Below, in pieces: positions 30,458 to 41,933 of a DNA stretch of 64,000 nucleotides. Every line of letters begins with the position of its first letter. Positions within the stretch are counted from its first letter, which is position 1. The position numbers and the translations under genes were made by a program. The DNA lies in contig CM020620.1 in the NCBI GenBank assembly GCA_009829735.1, positions 10,284,920 through 10,348,919 of the forward strand, read 5' to 3'. This DNA comes from Pyropia yezoensis. Lineage: Eukaryota > Rhodophyta > Bangiophyceae > Bangiales > Bangiaceae. A model generated the notes under the pieces. That model saw only the letters and a list, made by a program, of their open reading frames with translations, was not told where the DNA came from and did not search any database.

Positions 30458-32107
30458 CTACCGTCCGGGAAGCCCCTCACGGTCCAGCCGGCCCGACAGA
30501 GCCCTTGTGGCGTTGACGGCAGCAGCGTGGGGCGGCGGCGGGCATGGGCACCGCCCGACAGGCCTTCTCCCCCCCTTCCCCCCCCCCATCCTTTCCCCTC
30601 CTTCCCCTAGACGTCCCCGACCGCTGCCACCGCCACCGTCATGGCCGCCACAGCAGCCAACCTGGCGAGATTGGGACACGGCAATCACGCCGACGACGGG
30701 GCTGTGGCAGGCCAACCCCCTCCCCCTCCTATCCCCGCTCGCCGTTGTGCTGCACCTTGCGGGGTTGAGCGACGGCAACCGCCCCCGGAGCCACCACAAA
30801 AGAAAAACGCCCGCCAAAGGAACACAATTCCGCAGCGCGGCGGCGTGAGTGGACCGCGCGGAGGGTCGGCGCGCACGCACGCCTGCTCGCTCACGGCGGC
30901 CCGTCGTCTGGCCGGAGCGACGACTCCCCCCCCAACCCCCGAGGGCTGTACAGCACATGTGCGGAGCGGTCGCTGGTCGGGGGCGACCGCGCGGCGGGTG
31001 GGCGTCCCCTTCCCAGCCTGGGAAGGGACGCAAACCCCCCGGCGGACGCCTGCTCCCCCCCTGGCGGCAGCGCCCCACCCCTTCCCACCGCCGGAGAGAG
31101 CATCCCCCCCCCCTCGGAAGAGGGAGCCCCCCCCCCATTGGGGATAGCACGCTCCCCACAGGCGTAGACAGCGTCGACGATGGCGGTGGTAGCAGCACCT
31201 CCCACCCATCGTCGTCCCCGCCTGGTGGCCCCCCTCCCTCCCCAGCCCCAGGATCGGCAGGGCTTGTCGACGGGGACGCGGCCGCCGACAGCTCCCCAAT
31301 GATGCAGCCGACGGGACTCCCCCGTGATGGGTCCGACGCCGCAGCGGCGGCAGCGGCGGCGGCGACGGCGCCGCCTGACCAGGCGCCGCCCCCCCCGCCG
31401 CCGCCTTCCTCTCCCAGTGTGGGCCGGCGGGCAGGCAGACCCGTCCAGGGCGCCCACGCCAGGCCGTGCGGGAGGAGGCGGTGGAGGAGGCCGCCGCGCG
31501 CCGCACCCCCGTCGATACCGCTGCCGCCACCACCACCACCACCACCGCCCCCGCCGCCGCTGCCGCCACCACCGCCACCGCCGCTGCCAACGCCACCCAT
31601 GCTGGGGAACCACCGGGAGCGCTTTCGAGGGGAGGTAGGGGACTCGACGGGGTGGACCAAGTGAAGGGTAAGGGCGGGTGCCGCCGCCGCCGTGTCGGTC
31701 GGGTCGTCATACAGGGCGAGCGGCTCCTGCCCAGCCCAGCGCAAAACATAACCACCACCAAGCAGCTCAGACGACAGGTGCACCCACAACCCGCAACAGC
31801 CACAGCAAGCATCCATAGGAGGGTGAGCGTCGGCCCACATGTGCACGGCCGACAGCCCCTCCCCCTGCCCCCCTTCCCACCCCGCCGCCTTTCCCACCAG
31901 TGTCACTATTCAGGCACGCCCCACCAAGCCGCACAACCAGCACCGCCAACCAGCACCCCATTCCCTCCCGCCCACAAGACTTACGGATACAGGCGCCACC
32001 ACCGCCCGTCGAAAGCCATACACCCGCCGCCGCGCCCGCCGTACCACCGCCACCGTACGAAAGCCGATGCACAGGCCCGCAACGGTGGCGGCGGCGGTCA
32101 ACGCCAT
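30458..32107 (-). CDS. Uncertain spliced gene, membrane segment plus Gly-rich tail
   Basis: Low confidence. A 41-codon exon starting with ATG at 32107 (MALTAAATVAGLCIGFRTVA) contains a membrane span and an Arg-rich stop-transfer segment, and ends at a strong GTAAGT donor (about 31984-31979). Joining after CAG near 31861 keeps phase and gives GEGLSAVHMWADAHPPMDAC, then CGCCGLWVHLSSELLGGGYV, Cys/Trp-containing sequence that looks coded. The rest of the frame to 30458 is Gly/Ser/Pro-rich and may contain further introns. A - strand frame upstream (33230 to 32840) has a good acceptor and membrane-like segments (RVLWVVVPPLVAYVVCGL) and could be earlier exons of the same gene. No family recognised. 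Confidence 0.3.
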
Positions 32108-35100
32108 GGCTGCCGCGACCGCGCCTGCCAGCCGCAGCGCCGACAATACGCACCCACCGCCGGCGCCGCAGCTGCGCGGCCGGCCGGCCGGCCGGAGAAG
32201 AGGGAGGGGAAGAAGGCACAGAGTGAGAAGTGGCAGAGGATATGGCGAGTCAGCCAAACGGGCCGGTTGCGCAACGCCGCCCCCCTCCCCTTCCACCCCC
32301 CTCTGCCTCCCAGCCCGCTCAGACCCTCCTCCCCTCCCCCTTGACCCGTGCCCTGTTTGCCACACCGACTTGCCGCTGTCGTCGTCATTATCCCCCTCCC
32401 GTTTCCCCACCAACCTACGGTGCGCACGCGTGGAGAAGCGTCGGGCAGCGCCATGCCCCCCCAGGGGACACGAGAACGCCCACCCCAGAGCACCCATCCG
32501 CGCCGTTTCCTCCCGCTCGCAAGGCGCCACCCAGCCGGTGTGGCAGGAGCACCCCTCCCCCTACCACCCCCGCCGGGTGGGGGCCCCAGGGGGGCGCCAC
32601 CGCCCGGCTCGCCGTTCCAGACGCCGCCGCCGACGCTGCCGCCACCGCCATCACCGATGCCGACGCACCCGCCGACGGAGCTGCTGCTGGCGGGCCGCCG
32701 CTGCCGTCCCCCCCACCCCGCCGGCTCGGGCCCAGGTCCGCGGCCGTGACGAGGCCAGACGCTGGCACCTGGGCCGCGCCGCCGTTCGCAGCGGGGGGCG
32801 GGCCGGGACAAGCGTAGCGCGGGGGGCAGGTGCAGGTGGTCATGGCGTCGGCGGCACACCCTCCCCAAACGTTGGACGGCACGGCCGCGGTCCCGTACCC
32901 GACAACGTTACCCAGGGGAGGATGCCGTCGCCGCACGCCGCCTCTCCGCCACCACCACCTCCGCCGCCACTGCCACAGCCACTGCCACCGCCGCCGCCGC
33001 CGCCGCTGCCGCCCCCACCCCCACCAAAGACCGCCACCGCCACCACGCAGAAGCCGCCGCCGCCGCCGGCTGTCAGGACCGTACCGACCGGACGACCACC
33101 CCCCGACAGCCCACACACAACGTACGCCACCAGCGGAGGGACGACGACCCAAAGCACGCGTCCGTGCGAAGCAGGGTGGGGACGGGGGGGGTGTAATAGG
33201 GGGGCGCCGCCCTCCTCCTGCAAATGCACAAGAAAAAATGAGGGGCAAGAACAGGAGGGGGGGACGCCGAGGGCGAAAAGAGGAGGGGGTGGGAGGGCAA
33301 CGCGCACGAAGCGGCCGGGCGCCCCCGGCGCTACGGATGCGCAAAATAATAATCATGGGGGCGCGTCATGACGGCGGGGCCTGCATGACGGGCAGCGACG
33401 CGCGCAGGCGCGCGACGGGGGAGGACACGACGATGCCCGACCGTCGTATTCCCAGTGCCTCCTCCCCAGGCAGAAAGAAGCGTTCGCAGTGGGGATGACC
33501 CATCCACTACGCCATGAAAACCAACTACTCACCCAAGTTTCCTCCTTAGACTGTCCCGATGCACTGTACCGTGTACAGCCACTGTAAACGGCTGCCTCGT
33601 CACTCCGTCTCTCCTGCGTGAACAGTGAACGAAAGTAGTCTTCTCGGTCGACTGTCACGATGGGTGCGTATGCGTAGCACCACTCCCACCCGCCAAGTTG
33701 GGCGCTCACAGGGGGGTGGTATCTGGCAGGAGGACGTGAATCCGATGCTCTCGAGCAGTCGCGCGCGGTCTTCGGCGTTGACAGCGTTCCACAGAGGCAG
33801 CTGCGGGGCCGTTCTAATGGGTGCCCCCCTCGGCCAGCTCCCAGCGAGGCCCGCAGTCCCCTGCAAGACCCAACCCCCTCCAGTGGTCTGGATGGGGCTC
33901 GCGAGCACCCAAAAGAAAACTAGGTAAAAACGGGTCTTCCTGTAGGGTCCGCAGAGCCCCCCTTTCTCTACCGCCCCTTCCACCGCCCCCACCTGGGTGT
34001 GACGATGCCACGCTGCGAGCGCGAGACGCTGGCGCCCCCCTCTCCTAGCCACGGCGCCGGCAGACAGGGACCAGCCGGCACACGGCACACGCTTAACCCA
34101 CCACACGCTGGGTTCCTCGAGGCGGTCGGGCGGTGACAGAATTGCTCCCAGCCGGCCGCCAGCCACCACTACCCCGCGACAACCACAGGTCGCGAGCGGG
34201 CGTGGCGGGCGACGGAGGGGGGTCGCCCAGTTGGCACCCCCCTCCCTCCCCGCGCGGCTGCTGAGCCGCTGGTTTTCGTGCTATTCCCACGGGCGTCTGC
34301 GCCCCCGCATCCGCGCACGTGCCGCGAGGTCTTCTCCGCCCGCGCTCCCCCCCCCCCCCCCCCCCCTGCTGTTGGGTTAAGGGAGGAGGTGTGCGCAAGG
34401 GCCGCGGCTGGCGGAGAGCGGGGGAGGGGGTGCCAGACCGTGGCTGCAGCTGACGTCGGCGCCTGGCCGGCCGTGCGCACCCAGCGTGGAGACCCGCTTC
34501 CGCCGTCAACCCTCCTCCCCCCCGAGCGCGCCAGTGTGGGACGCTTGGCTGGGGTGGGCCACCACGTTGGTGGCACCATCCACCGGTCTTCACGCGGGCC
34601 CGCTCGTGCCACCACCCCCTCTTTTTCTTTTTTCCATTTCCTGTGTGTGTCTGTGTGAGCTTTTTTTCTTCATTCGCGTCCCTCCTCCCCTCCCTCTGCG
34701 GTGTGTGGTGTGACTCGGACGCGCCGTTTTTGTTGAGCCGCGCAGCCCCCCCCCGCCCCCCCGCCGCCACTCGGCTGGACACCCCCCCCCCCCCCCCCCA
34801 CCCATCGCCGGCTCCTCCTTTTTGGGGGCGCCACCCGCCGGCCGCCGCGCAACGTCAACTGCTGGCGCTTTACTGTATCCCCGCCGCGTGTCGGGTCGAC
34901 GTCCACGCGCGCACGCTTGCGCGCCCCGGCCGCACGCACCGGCCCGTTGCCGCGCACCGGGTGGGGCGGTCGGCCTCTCTTTGCCACCTCTTCACGGCGC
35001 ACGCTTCTGAGCACCCCCAAGGCCCCCCGCGCCTATCGCGTCTCGCTCGTTGGGACTCGACCACTACCCTACGTGGTCCGTGCCTCTCCGGCGGGCTGCT

Positions 35101-35205
35101 GCGGAGCTGCCGCGTCCTCCCGCCGGTCATTCGCCCCCCCCCCCCCCCCCCCCCCCCCCCCCCTTCGAGGTAGGCTGCGGGTGCGCACCCCGCCGTGTGG
35201 CCGCG
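32108..35205. other. Low-complexity region, possible upstream exons, no confident gene
   Basis: C/G-rich runs keep many frames open on both strands. Candidate - strand exons at about 32840-33225 are noted with the gene ending at 30458. A - strand frame at 33600-34169 has mixed composition (LPLWNAVNAEDRARLLESIG) but no recognisable family. The 5' leader of the gene at 35206 probably begins after about 34600, with a 20-C run (34347-34366) upstream and a 30-C run (35134-35163) within it. Confidence 0.35.
35134..35163 (+). repeat. 30-base C homopolymer in a 5' leader
   Basis: Thirty consecutive C end 43 bases before the ATG at 35206. The true length in the genome is likely to vary or be miscalled. 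Confidence 0.85.
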
Positions 35206-36855
35206 ATGGGTAACGTCCTGGGCTGCTTCAAGTCCGACGATCCCAACGCCGCTGCGGCGGGGGCGGGGGCGGCGGGGGCCAAGCCCAGCTTGGCCAAGAA
35301 GGCCACGTCTGCGGCGTCGGGGGCGGTCAACCAGGCCAAGGTCACGGCCGCTGGCGCGGCGGGCGCGGCCCAAGCGGCTGCTGGCAGCGCGGCGGACGCG
35401 GCCAAATCCGCGACCGCGACCACGACGGCCGCGGGGGACGATGCGGTCAAGGGCGTGTCGGGGGTGGCCGGGAAGGGGATGACGAAGGCCAAGAGCGCGG
35501 TGCTGGGGGGGGCGCCCCCGACCGATGAGTCGGAGGCGCCTGCGGAGGAGGCGGAGGGGGTCACCCCTGTGACGGCCGATGACCCGGATGGGGTGACGGT
35601 GACGGGAGATAAGGCCACAGACGGCGAGGTGACGGTGGAAAAGGCCGCCGAGGTGGTGCCGGTCGCTGCCGATGATGTTGCGGACGCGCCTGTGGTAGTG
35701 GCTTCTGAGCCGTTGCTGCCGGTGACCTCTCCCGTCTCTGACGACGCGTCGTCGTCGGTGCCTGTTGCGGTGGCGGTGACTAGCGCGGCCGGCGTTGTGA
35801 CTGCGGCGGCCGTGGCGGTGCCCACCGAAGATGCTGAAGCTGAGGAGGTGGTGCCGTCGTCGTCAGCCGATGGGCTGGGTGAGGAGAGCGCCCGGTCCCC
35901 TTCCCCCGACACGATTGTTCCCAAGGCGCCCGAGTTTAAGGCGGTGGGCTTGGAGGAGGCCGGTGCCAAGATTGCCGATGCTCCGGAGGACTCTATCCCG
36001 GACACCCCTGTCGTGGACCATCACGTGCCGGCGCCCCTTCCGCCGCGTCCGGTGGTCGTGGCAGCACCGGAGGCGGAGGCGAAGCCCGATGTGCCGGACG
36101 CGGCGGCGGCGGCAGCAGCAGCAGCAGCAGCAGCAGCGCCATCGGTGACGTCGCCGTCCGCGTCGTCCCCCATGCGCGAGGCACTGGTGACGGATCCGCC
36201 GTCGCCGCTCAAGGAGGACATGGACCCCTCGGATGAGACGGACCCGAACGACCCCAACCGCGCCTCGTATGGTGGCAGTGGGGACGTGGCGGCGTCGATC
36301 AAGGAGCGGCAGGCTGCCTTTTCCCATCCCGCCCAGCCAGAGGAGGATGCTGGGGCTTTTGGTTCGAGGCTCAAGTTTGGGGCGGTGGAAACCAACGAGG
36401 CGGCACGGATGGAGGCGGCCCGCCATCGTGGGATGGTGTTTGACGTTGTGTCGGGCGAAGAGATTACCGAGGCGGAGTACCGCCGGCGGTTGCACCTGCG
36501 CGGGATCGTGGAGGAGAATGTCAACAAGTACGAGGAGCTGCAGAAGGCGGAGGCCCTGCAACAGCGGGAGCTGGCCATTCAAAAGGCCACCCTTGCGTCC
36601 CGCCGCAAGGATCAACCCGGCGGTTCTTCTCCGTCGTCGTCGGCAATGGAGGGGGTTACCGCCCCGAGCGAGGCATCGATGGAGCCCGAGTCGCTGACGC
36701 CGTCGGTGGCCGCGACCTCGGCGGTGCCACTTCCAGTGGCTGCTGAGACAGCCGATGTGGCCCAGGACGAGGCCCAACCGCCAGTGTCGACCACTACGGT
36801 CACATCAGAGCTCACAGTGGTGGAGGATGGGGCAGAGGCACCTGTTACGGCTTGA
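35206..36855 (+). CDS. N-myristoylated, Ala/Val/Asp-rich membrane-anchored protein
   Basis: 549 residues. The N-terminus MGNVLGCFKSDD carries the Gly2 acceptor, a small residue at position 6 (Gly) and Cys7, a classic dual myristoylation/palmitoylation signal, so it should sit on the plasma membrane or an endomembrane. Residues 15-100 are Ala/Lys-rich with helical, LEA-like repeats (KKATSAASGAVNQAKVTAAG). The middle is acidic and Val/Pro-rich with a 14-Ala run (36096-36138). Residues about 375-475 look folded and helical (GDVAASIKERQAAFSHPAQ, EEITEAEYRRRLHLRGIVEE, NKYEELQKAEALQQRELAIQ). The start is fixed by the lipidation motif. The family is not recognised; a membrane or cortical scaffold is inferred. 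Confidence 0.75.
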   Translation: MGNVLGCFKSDDPNAAAAGAGAAGAKPSLAKKATSAASGAVNQAKVTAAGAAGAAQAAAGSAADAAKSATATTTAAGDDAVKGVSGVAGKGMTKAKSAVLGGAPPTDESEAPAEEAEGVTPVTADDPDGVTVTGDKATDGEVTVEKAAEVVPVAADDVADAPVVVASEPLLPVTSPVSDDASSSVPVAVAVTSAAGVVTAAAVAVPTEDAEAEEVVPSSSADGLGEESARSPSPDTIVPKAPEFKAVGLEEAGAKIADAPEDSIPDTPVVDHHVPAPLPPRPVVVAAPEAEAKPDVPDAAAAAAAAAAAAAPSVTSPSASSPMREALVTDPPSPLKEDMDPSDETDPNDPNRASYGGSGDVAASIKERQAAFSHPAQPEEDAGAFGSRLKFGAVETNEAARMEAARHRGMVFDVVSGEEITEAEYRRRLHLRGIVEENVNKYEELQKAEALQQRELAIQKATLASRRKDQPGGSSPSSSAMEGVTAPSEASMEPESLTPSVAATSAVPLPVAAETADVAQDEAQPPVSTTTVTSELTVVEDGAEAPVTA

Positions 36856-39125
36856 TTTTGTTTTTTCTCTCTGACCTCTGTCGTCTGCTGTTGGACATAC
36901 TGCCGACTGTCGCCGACTGCTGCTGCTGCTGCTGTCCCACCTGTGCCCTGCTTCTGGCGCTTTCGGCTATAGCTCCCGCACCGACTGTGCTGATTCCTTT
37001 TCTTTTTACTCATGCGCCTCGCTCATCGGAAAGCAACCGGCGACGCTCCCTCGCCAGCGGTTGGTGGTGACTGGGAGCGACAACACCCGCACTTGTGCCG
37101 CCTCTTTTTTCTGTGGCTGTGTGTGTCTGTGTGTGTGCACCTTTTTTCGCGCCCTCCTCCCCCGACTCGACGTGATGGGTTGTGCTCTTTTTCGAGTCAT
37201 GAGAGGAGTGGGCGGGCCCGCGGGGATGTTGTGTGGGCGGGAAGGGTGCTCGCGTGAAACGCGTGTAATGAACAAGGTCGCCCCTCGTGTATTTTCTTTA
37301 ACGTGCCCGTTGGTTTGCTCAGCTGGCAGGGGCGGCTCTGCTGCCCCTGTGTCTCTAGTGCGAATGCCGCCGTACCGCGGCTTTTTTGGACATAGCCCTG
37401 ATGGGGCAGTAGCTTCCCCTCCTCGGCTGTGTACGTATGTCGCTGGTACGAGCCACTGCACGCGCCCCTACCTGTACCAGTGGTCAGGCGCTGGCTCCCC
37501 CGCCCATGCGTACGCATCAGACGGACGCCTACTCAGAAAAGGATACCCCCCATCAGACCCGCGATCCGCGGCCACCAACGAGCCGTGATGAAGCGATGGG
37601 CACCCCGGCATGCGCACTCAAAGGAGGCATACAGCCGAACAGAGGCGCTCGGACCGTGCCCAAGCGCTCGCATGGGGTGTACCCCTCCCATTCTAGGCAT
37701 CTGCTCACCCGCCTGCCATCTTCCCCCGGCCCCCCTCCGCGACTGCCCAGCAACTGTGCACGGACGCCAGCCCCCGTCGCCTCTCCGCCGTGTGTACCCG
37801 TCGCCGCCGCGCGGCCGCATCGTGCAGGCGGCGGGCACCCACAGGACAGCACGTGGACGCGGCAGACGCCTTTGGGGTGGCCCACGGAGGGCGGTGGCAC
37901 CACCGAGGCCGGTGGTCTCGTCCGCGCGCAAGGACCCGGCGGATGGGCAGCCGCCGCCCGTCGGCAGCGGCCGCTGTTGCACCTCTCGAGAGTCACTGTT
38001 GTACTGTACCGACTCGCATGGGTGCACAGGAGGCACGGCAGACGAGTGAAGATCTGGCCGGTTTGGAAAGTACTTTTTAGCCCTTCACAGCCTGTCCCTT
38101 GGAAAGCCCATACCTCGGTGCCCGTATGACACCCGCGATGGCTGGCTTCGTCAACGGACGCGGAGCGTCGTACGACGATCGTCGCGGTTGGGTGGACGCC
38201 ACTTTGGCACCCCCGCTCCCCCGACACCAGGAGGCGCGACGCTGTCGGCCTCGCAGCGCAAGCACCCGCGAGTAAAAATGCAGCTGAGTGTAGTCAGGGG
38301 ACCATGTAGTCGATGGCACGGCGGCGGCAAGGGGGCAAGGACGCCGACCCACTGCTGCCGCCGTCACCAGTCGAGACGGCCGGGTCATGTCCAACGGCTA
38401 CCGCCAGCGATGAAACACGATTGCCAGTGGCAAGCCCCAGGCGTAGAGAGCTTCACGACGGGACGACTGCAGCGGCCTGTCTGGTGGTGGCGGTACCGTT
38501 GTCTTACGTGCCGTGCGGACGTTCATTTGCCGTACAGGCATACAAGGTGTTGTATTCCGATTGCTGGTCTTGTATCGCGCAAAGAGAGAGCGCGAAGCCA
38601 CCTGCAGATGTCAGTAGCTGCTGCCTCACTACCGAGCCGCCGCTACCTCAATTCACAGGACAGCGCAGGGCTTTCGCGTTGTACTGACAAGTCAAAGGGC
38701 CGCGCCGTGTGCTCTCTTACACAGGACGGCGGACACTTCGGGTGGGCGGTTCTGCTGGTGGGAATCATACCCGTGGGGATCACCGTGATAAGAAGCAGCG
38801 GCCACGCTCTACATACGTATGTACATAGCTTCGTGACGCTGTAGCAGGGGCCGGCGACGACAATGGTAGTGACGGTGGCAGTGGTGATCGTATGGCACTG
38901 TACAGTACAATGTACTGTAGATACTATGTACTGTACTATTGTCTTCGAGCAAACTGCCGAAGTTGGAGCCACAGCGGTACAAAATAAGTACTACAACTCG
39001 TTTCACGGCGGAAGTAGACTTGGTCTATACAATAACATAATTATCTAAAGCCACGAAGCCCGTACATTGGTGCTGGGGCGATTTTGGCGTCACTTCGTCT
39101 TTCCGGTCACCTGGCCGAAGCGGGC
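36856..39125. other. Intergenic region, no confident gene
   Basis: The first 200 bases are T-rich 3' untranslated-type sequence. Open frames of 100-230 codons on both strands between 37.0 and 38.8 kb have no recognisable motif and overlap one another. A TGTACAGTAC site at 38899-38908 lies within a longer palindromic ACTGTAC/GTACAGT patch (38896-38942). The last 120 bases include AT-rich sequence upstream of the WD40 gene. Confidence 0.45.
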
Positions 39126-40861
39126 ATGTGGCGCCAAACCAACTCTTTGCATGGCCGCGCGGGGACCATCGCCTGGTCGCCTCTCTTGACTGCCTGCCTC
39201 CTTCCCTGCCATCCCATTCTTCTCGCCGCCCACTTCTTCTTGCGGAGCCGGCGTGTCCCTCTGCCTGGCTCTGTACCCGCTAGTATAGCCAGGCTGCGCG
39301 GGTTCCTCCCCGCGTGCCGGCACCATGCCCCCCCCCCCCTGGCCGTTGCCACCGCGTCTGCCGCTGGCATCCGCACGTACGAGCTCCACCCGACGGGCTT
39401 GACGAGCCCTTCGCCCAGCGTGACGACCCCGCACGCGGCGCTCACCTATACCCCGTCTGGAAAGGTGCTCATTGGCGCCACCCCGGCGGGCATTGTCTTC
39501 TACTCGGCGGCCCGACTGGGCACCCTCGACACGCTACGGCCGCCGCCGCCAGCTGCCGCGGGCGACGTCGGGGGCGGGCGGCGGGCGCCGCCGGCCGTGC
39601 CACCAGAGAATATCCGCAGCGTGGCGGTCACCCCGGGCAGCCGGTACATCGCGTCGGGGGGCGAGGACGGCATGCTGCGGGTGTGGGACCTGTCTGCATC
39701 ACGGCAGGAGCTGGCGCTGTGCCCCACCCCCGGCGGCAGCGGCGGCAGCAGCGGCAGCGGCGGTGGCGGTCGAGCGCCTCCGGCGGTTCGGGCACTCGCA
39801 TTCCCCGCCGCCGCCGCTTCTCGTCACGTTGCCGCCGCGGCGGGCGGGCGGGTGGCGGTGGTGGCCCGCGACGCACGTGCGACGGTGGCGGCGTTTGAGG
39901 CCCCCCCCAGGGTGGGTGTGGTAGCACTCGCGTATGGGGGGCGTGGCAGCGGCCGGCCGGCGGGGCTTGCCGCCGCTACCGATGCGGGGTCAGTGACGCT
40001 GTGGGATACGGCGCGGGGGGTGGTGGAGCGCGCGTGGGGCGCCACCGCCCCCTCTGCGCTGGGGGGGGCGGGTGGCGCCCCCGCCACATGCGTTGTTGCG
40101 TGGGGGGGGGGATGGCTGGTGGGTGGCCTGGGGGGTGGGGTCCGGGTCCTCGACCCGCGCGTTCCGGGTGACGGGGGGGGGAGCGGGGGGGTGGCGGTCG
40201 GCGAGCCCGTCACCGCCCTCGACGCGACGGCCGAGGTGCTCGCCGTTGGCACCGCGTCGGGGTCGGTGCGGGTGTACGACCTGCGGGTGGGGGTGGGGGT
40301 TGGGGGGGGGGGGGGGGGGGGAGAGGGGGGGCTCAAGGGGCCGCCCCCGGAGAGGGGCCCGCTGGGCACCTACGCCGCCTGCCCGGGCGCACCGCCCGTG
40401 GTGGGGCTGTCCATTGCGCCTGTGCCGGCGGCCGGCGGCTCCTCGCCGGCGTCGCGGTCGCCAGCCGCGTCGGCGGTCGGGGGCGGCAGTGGCGGCGGCG
40501 GCGGCGGGCGCTCCCACACGCCCCCTGGCGCCACTCCCGCAGCCGACCGGCGGCGGTCGTCATCGTCAGCCGCGGCCGCCGCGGCCGCCGCGGCCGCCGC
40601 CGCGGGCGTCGGCCCCACCCCCCGCGGGCAGGCACGGCGGCGGGACGAGGACCTCTTTTCGCCTCTCGGCGCCGCTCCTGTCGGGGATAGCGACGTCGAC
40701 GTCGGCGGGGAGGAGGGCAGCCTGTGGGGTGGCGGAGGCGGCGGCGGTGGCGGGGGGGGTGCCGACGACAGCCCAGGGGGGTCAGACTATGGAGCCTACG
40801 GCCGGCGCTCCCCAGGCGCCGCCGGGGCGGGGGGGGTGCTTCGCGGTGGCTCCCCCCGCAC

Positions 40862-40898
<37 letters not shown>

Positions 40899-41531
40899 CT
40901 CCCGCGAGGGGGCAGTGGCGACGGCAACCGGGGGCGGCTCCCACCGCGTGCACGCGGCGGCAGCGGCGGCCGCTTCCACAGCGCCAGCCCGGGAGCCGGG
41001 GGGGGCGCCGCCGCGGCGGCGGCCGCCTCCCCCGGACGGGGCGGCGTGCCGCCGGGCGCGCCGCCTTCTGAGCCACTACCGTCTCGGCTGGTGCTGGCGG
41101 GCGCCTGGGGTGCCGACGGGGCCGCCGGGGGGAGCGCCGCTGGCAGCGCTACCGGCAGTGCCGCACCTTCGGACGATGGCTTTGACGCCGCCGACAGCCG
41201 GTGGGGGGGGGGCGCCGCCCCCCTCGGCGGCGGGGGCACGGCCAATGGGGAGGCAGCGGCGCCGGCCGACGGCAGCGACGGTTTTGGCGGCGTTGGGGAG
41301 CCCCTCCTTCGGCGGGTGGTGGCGGAGGAGGTGGACGCGCTGCGGGAGGACCTGCGGTCTGACGTGCTGGCGCTCCACCGGCAGCTGGTTGTGTCGCTGG
41401 CCGAATTCAGCGGCGGCGGCGGTGGCGGCACCACCGTGCAGGCGCAGCTCGCCGATGCGCGCGCTGAGGTCGCCGCACTGCGGCGGGAGAATGCACGGCT
41501 ACAGACGCTCGTCGACGGGCGGCGGGCGTAG
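39126..41531 (+). CDS. NEDD1/GCP-WD-like WD40 protein
   Basis: In other eukaryotes NEDD1 recruits the gamma-tubulin ring complex to spindles. The frame gives 801 residues from ATG 39126. WD40 blades are visible in the N-terminal half: TIAWSP near the start, NIRSVAVTPGSRYIASGGED followed by GMLRVWDLS at about 160-190, GSVTLWDTARG at about 295, GGVRVLDPR and GSVRVYDLRVG at about 385. A long Gly/Ala/Ser low-complexity middle follows. The C-terminus (about 727-801) matches the conserved NEDD1 helix region: RRVVAEEVDALREDLRSDVL, then ALHRQLVVSLAEF, then AEVAALRRENARLQTL. In animals this helix binds gamma-tubulin. Residues 30-80 read poorly, and a small 5' intron is likely. Confidence 0.75.
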
Positions 41532-41573
41532 CGGGGCGCTCGCCCCGCCAGCGCGCGCGCGCGCGCGCGCGCG
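41531..41573 (+). repeat. Hairpin and (CG)n tract just after a stop codon
   Basis: GCGGGGCG (41531-41538), CT, CGCCCCGC (41541-41548) form a perfect 8-bp hairpin overlapping the last base of the NEDD1-like stop codon. It is followed by 23 bases of alternating GC (41551-41573), sequence prone to Z-DNA. It may influence transcript ending. Confidence 0.8.
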
Positions 41574-41933
41574 TCCCGTCGCGGGATGGTGGGGGCCTGT
41601 AATCGCAATCTTGAGGTGCGTGTCCCGTGTGAGAACAGAGCCGCACGCGGGGCTTGCCGGGAAGGCCGCATGAAGACGACAGCAGAGGCTCAACCGGCAG
41701 AAACATGATACGCAAGTAAAAAAAGACAGGCAAGGTTCTTTTCTTTTTGGCTTGCTTGGACCCGGAGCTCGGTAGTAGCGAGAAGGGCAACATCAATGAG
41801 CGGTGGTCTGGCTCGCACGGCCACACAACCCACAACGAAGTGACAGGATCCTACGTCGGCACAGGGCAACGACCAGAGGGTGACACGAGAGGGGCAGAAG
41901 GGAACCCGCTGACACACAGGCCTGCGAGCACGC

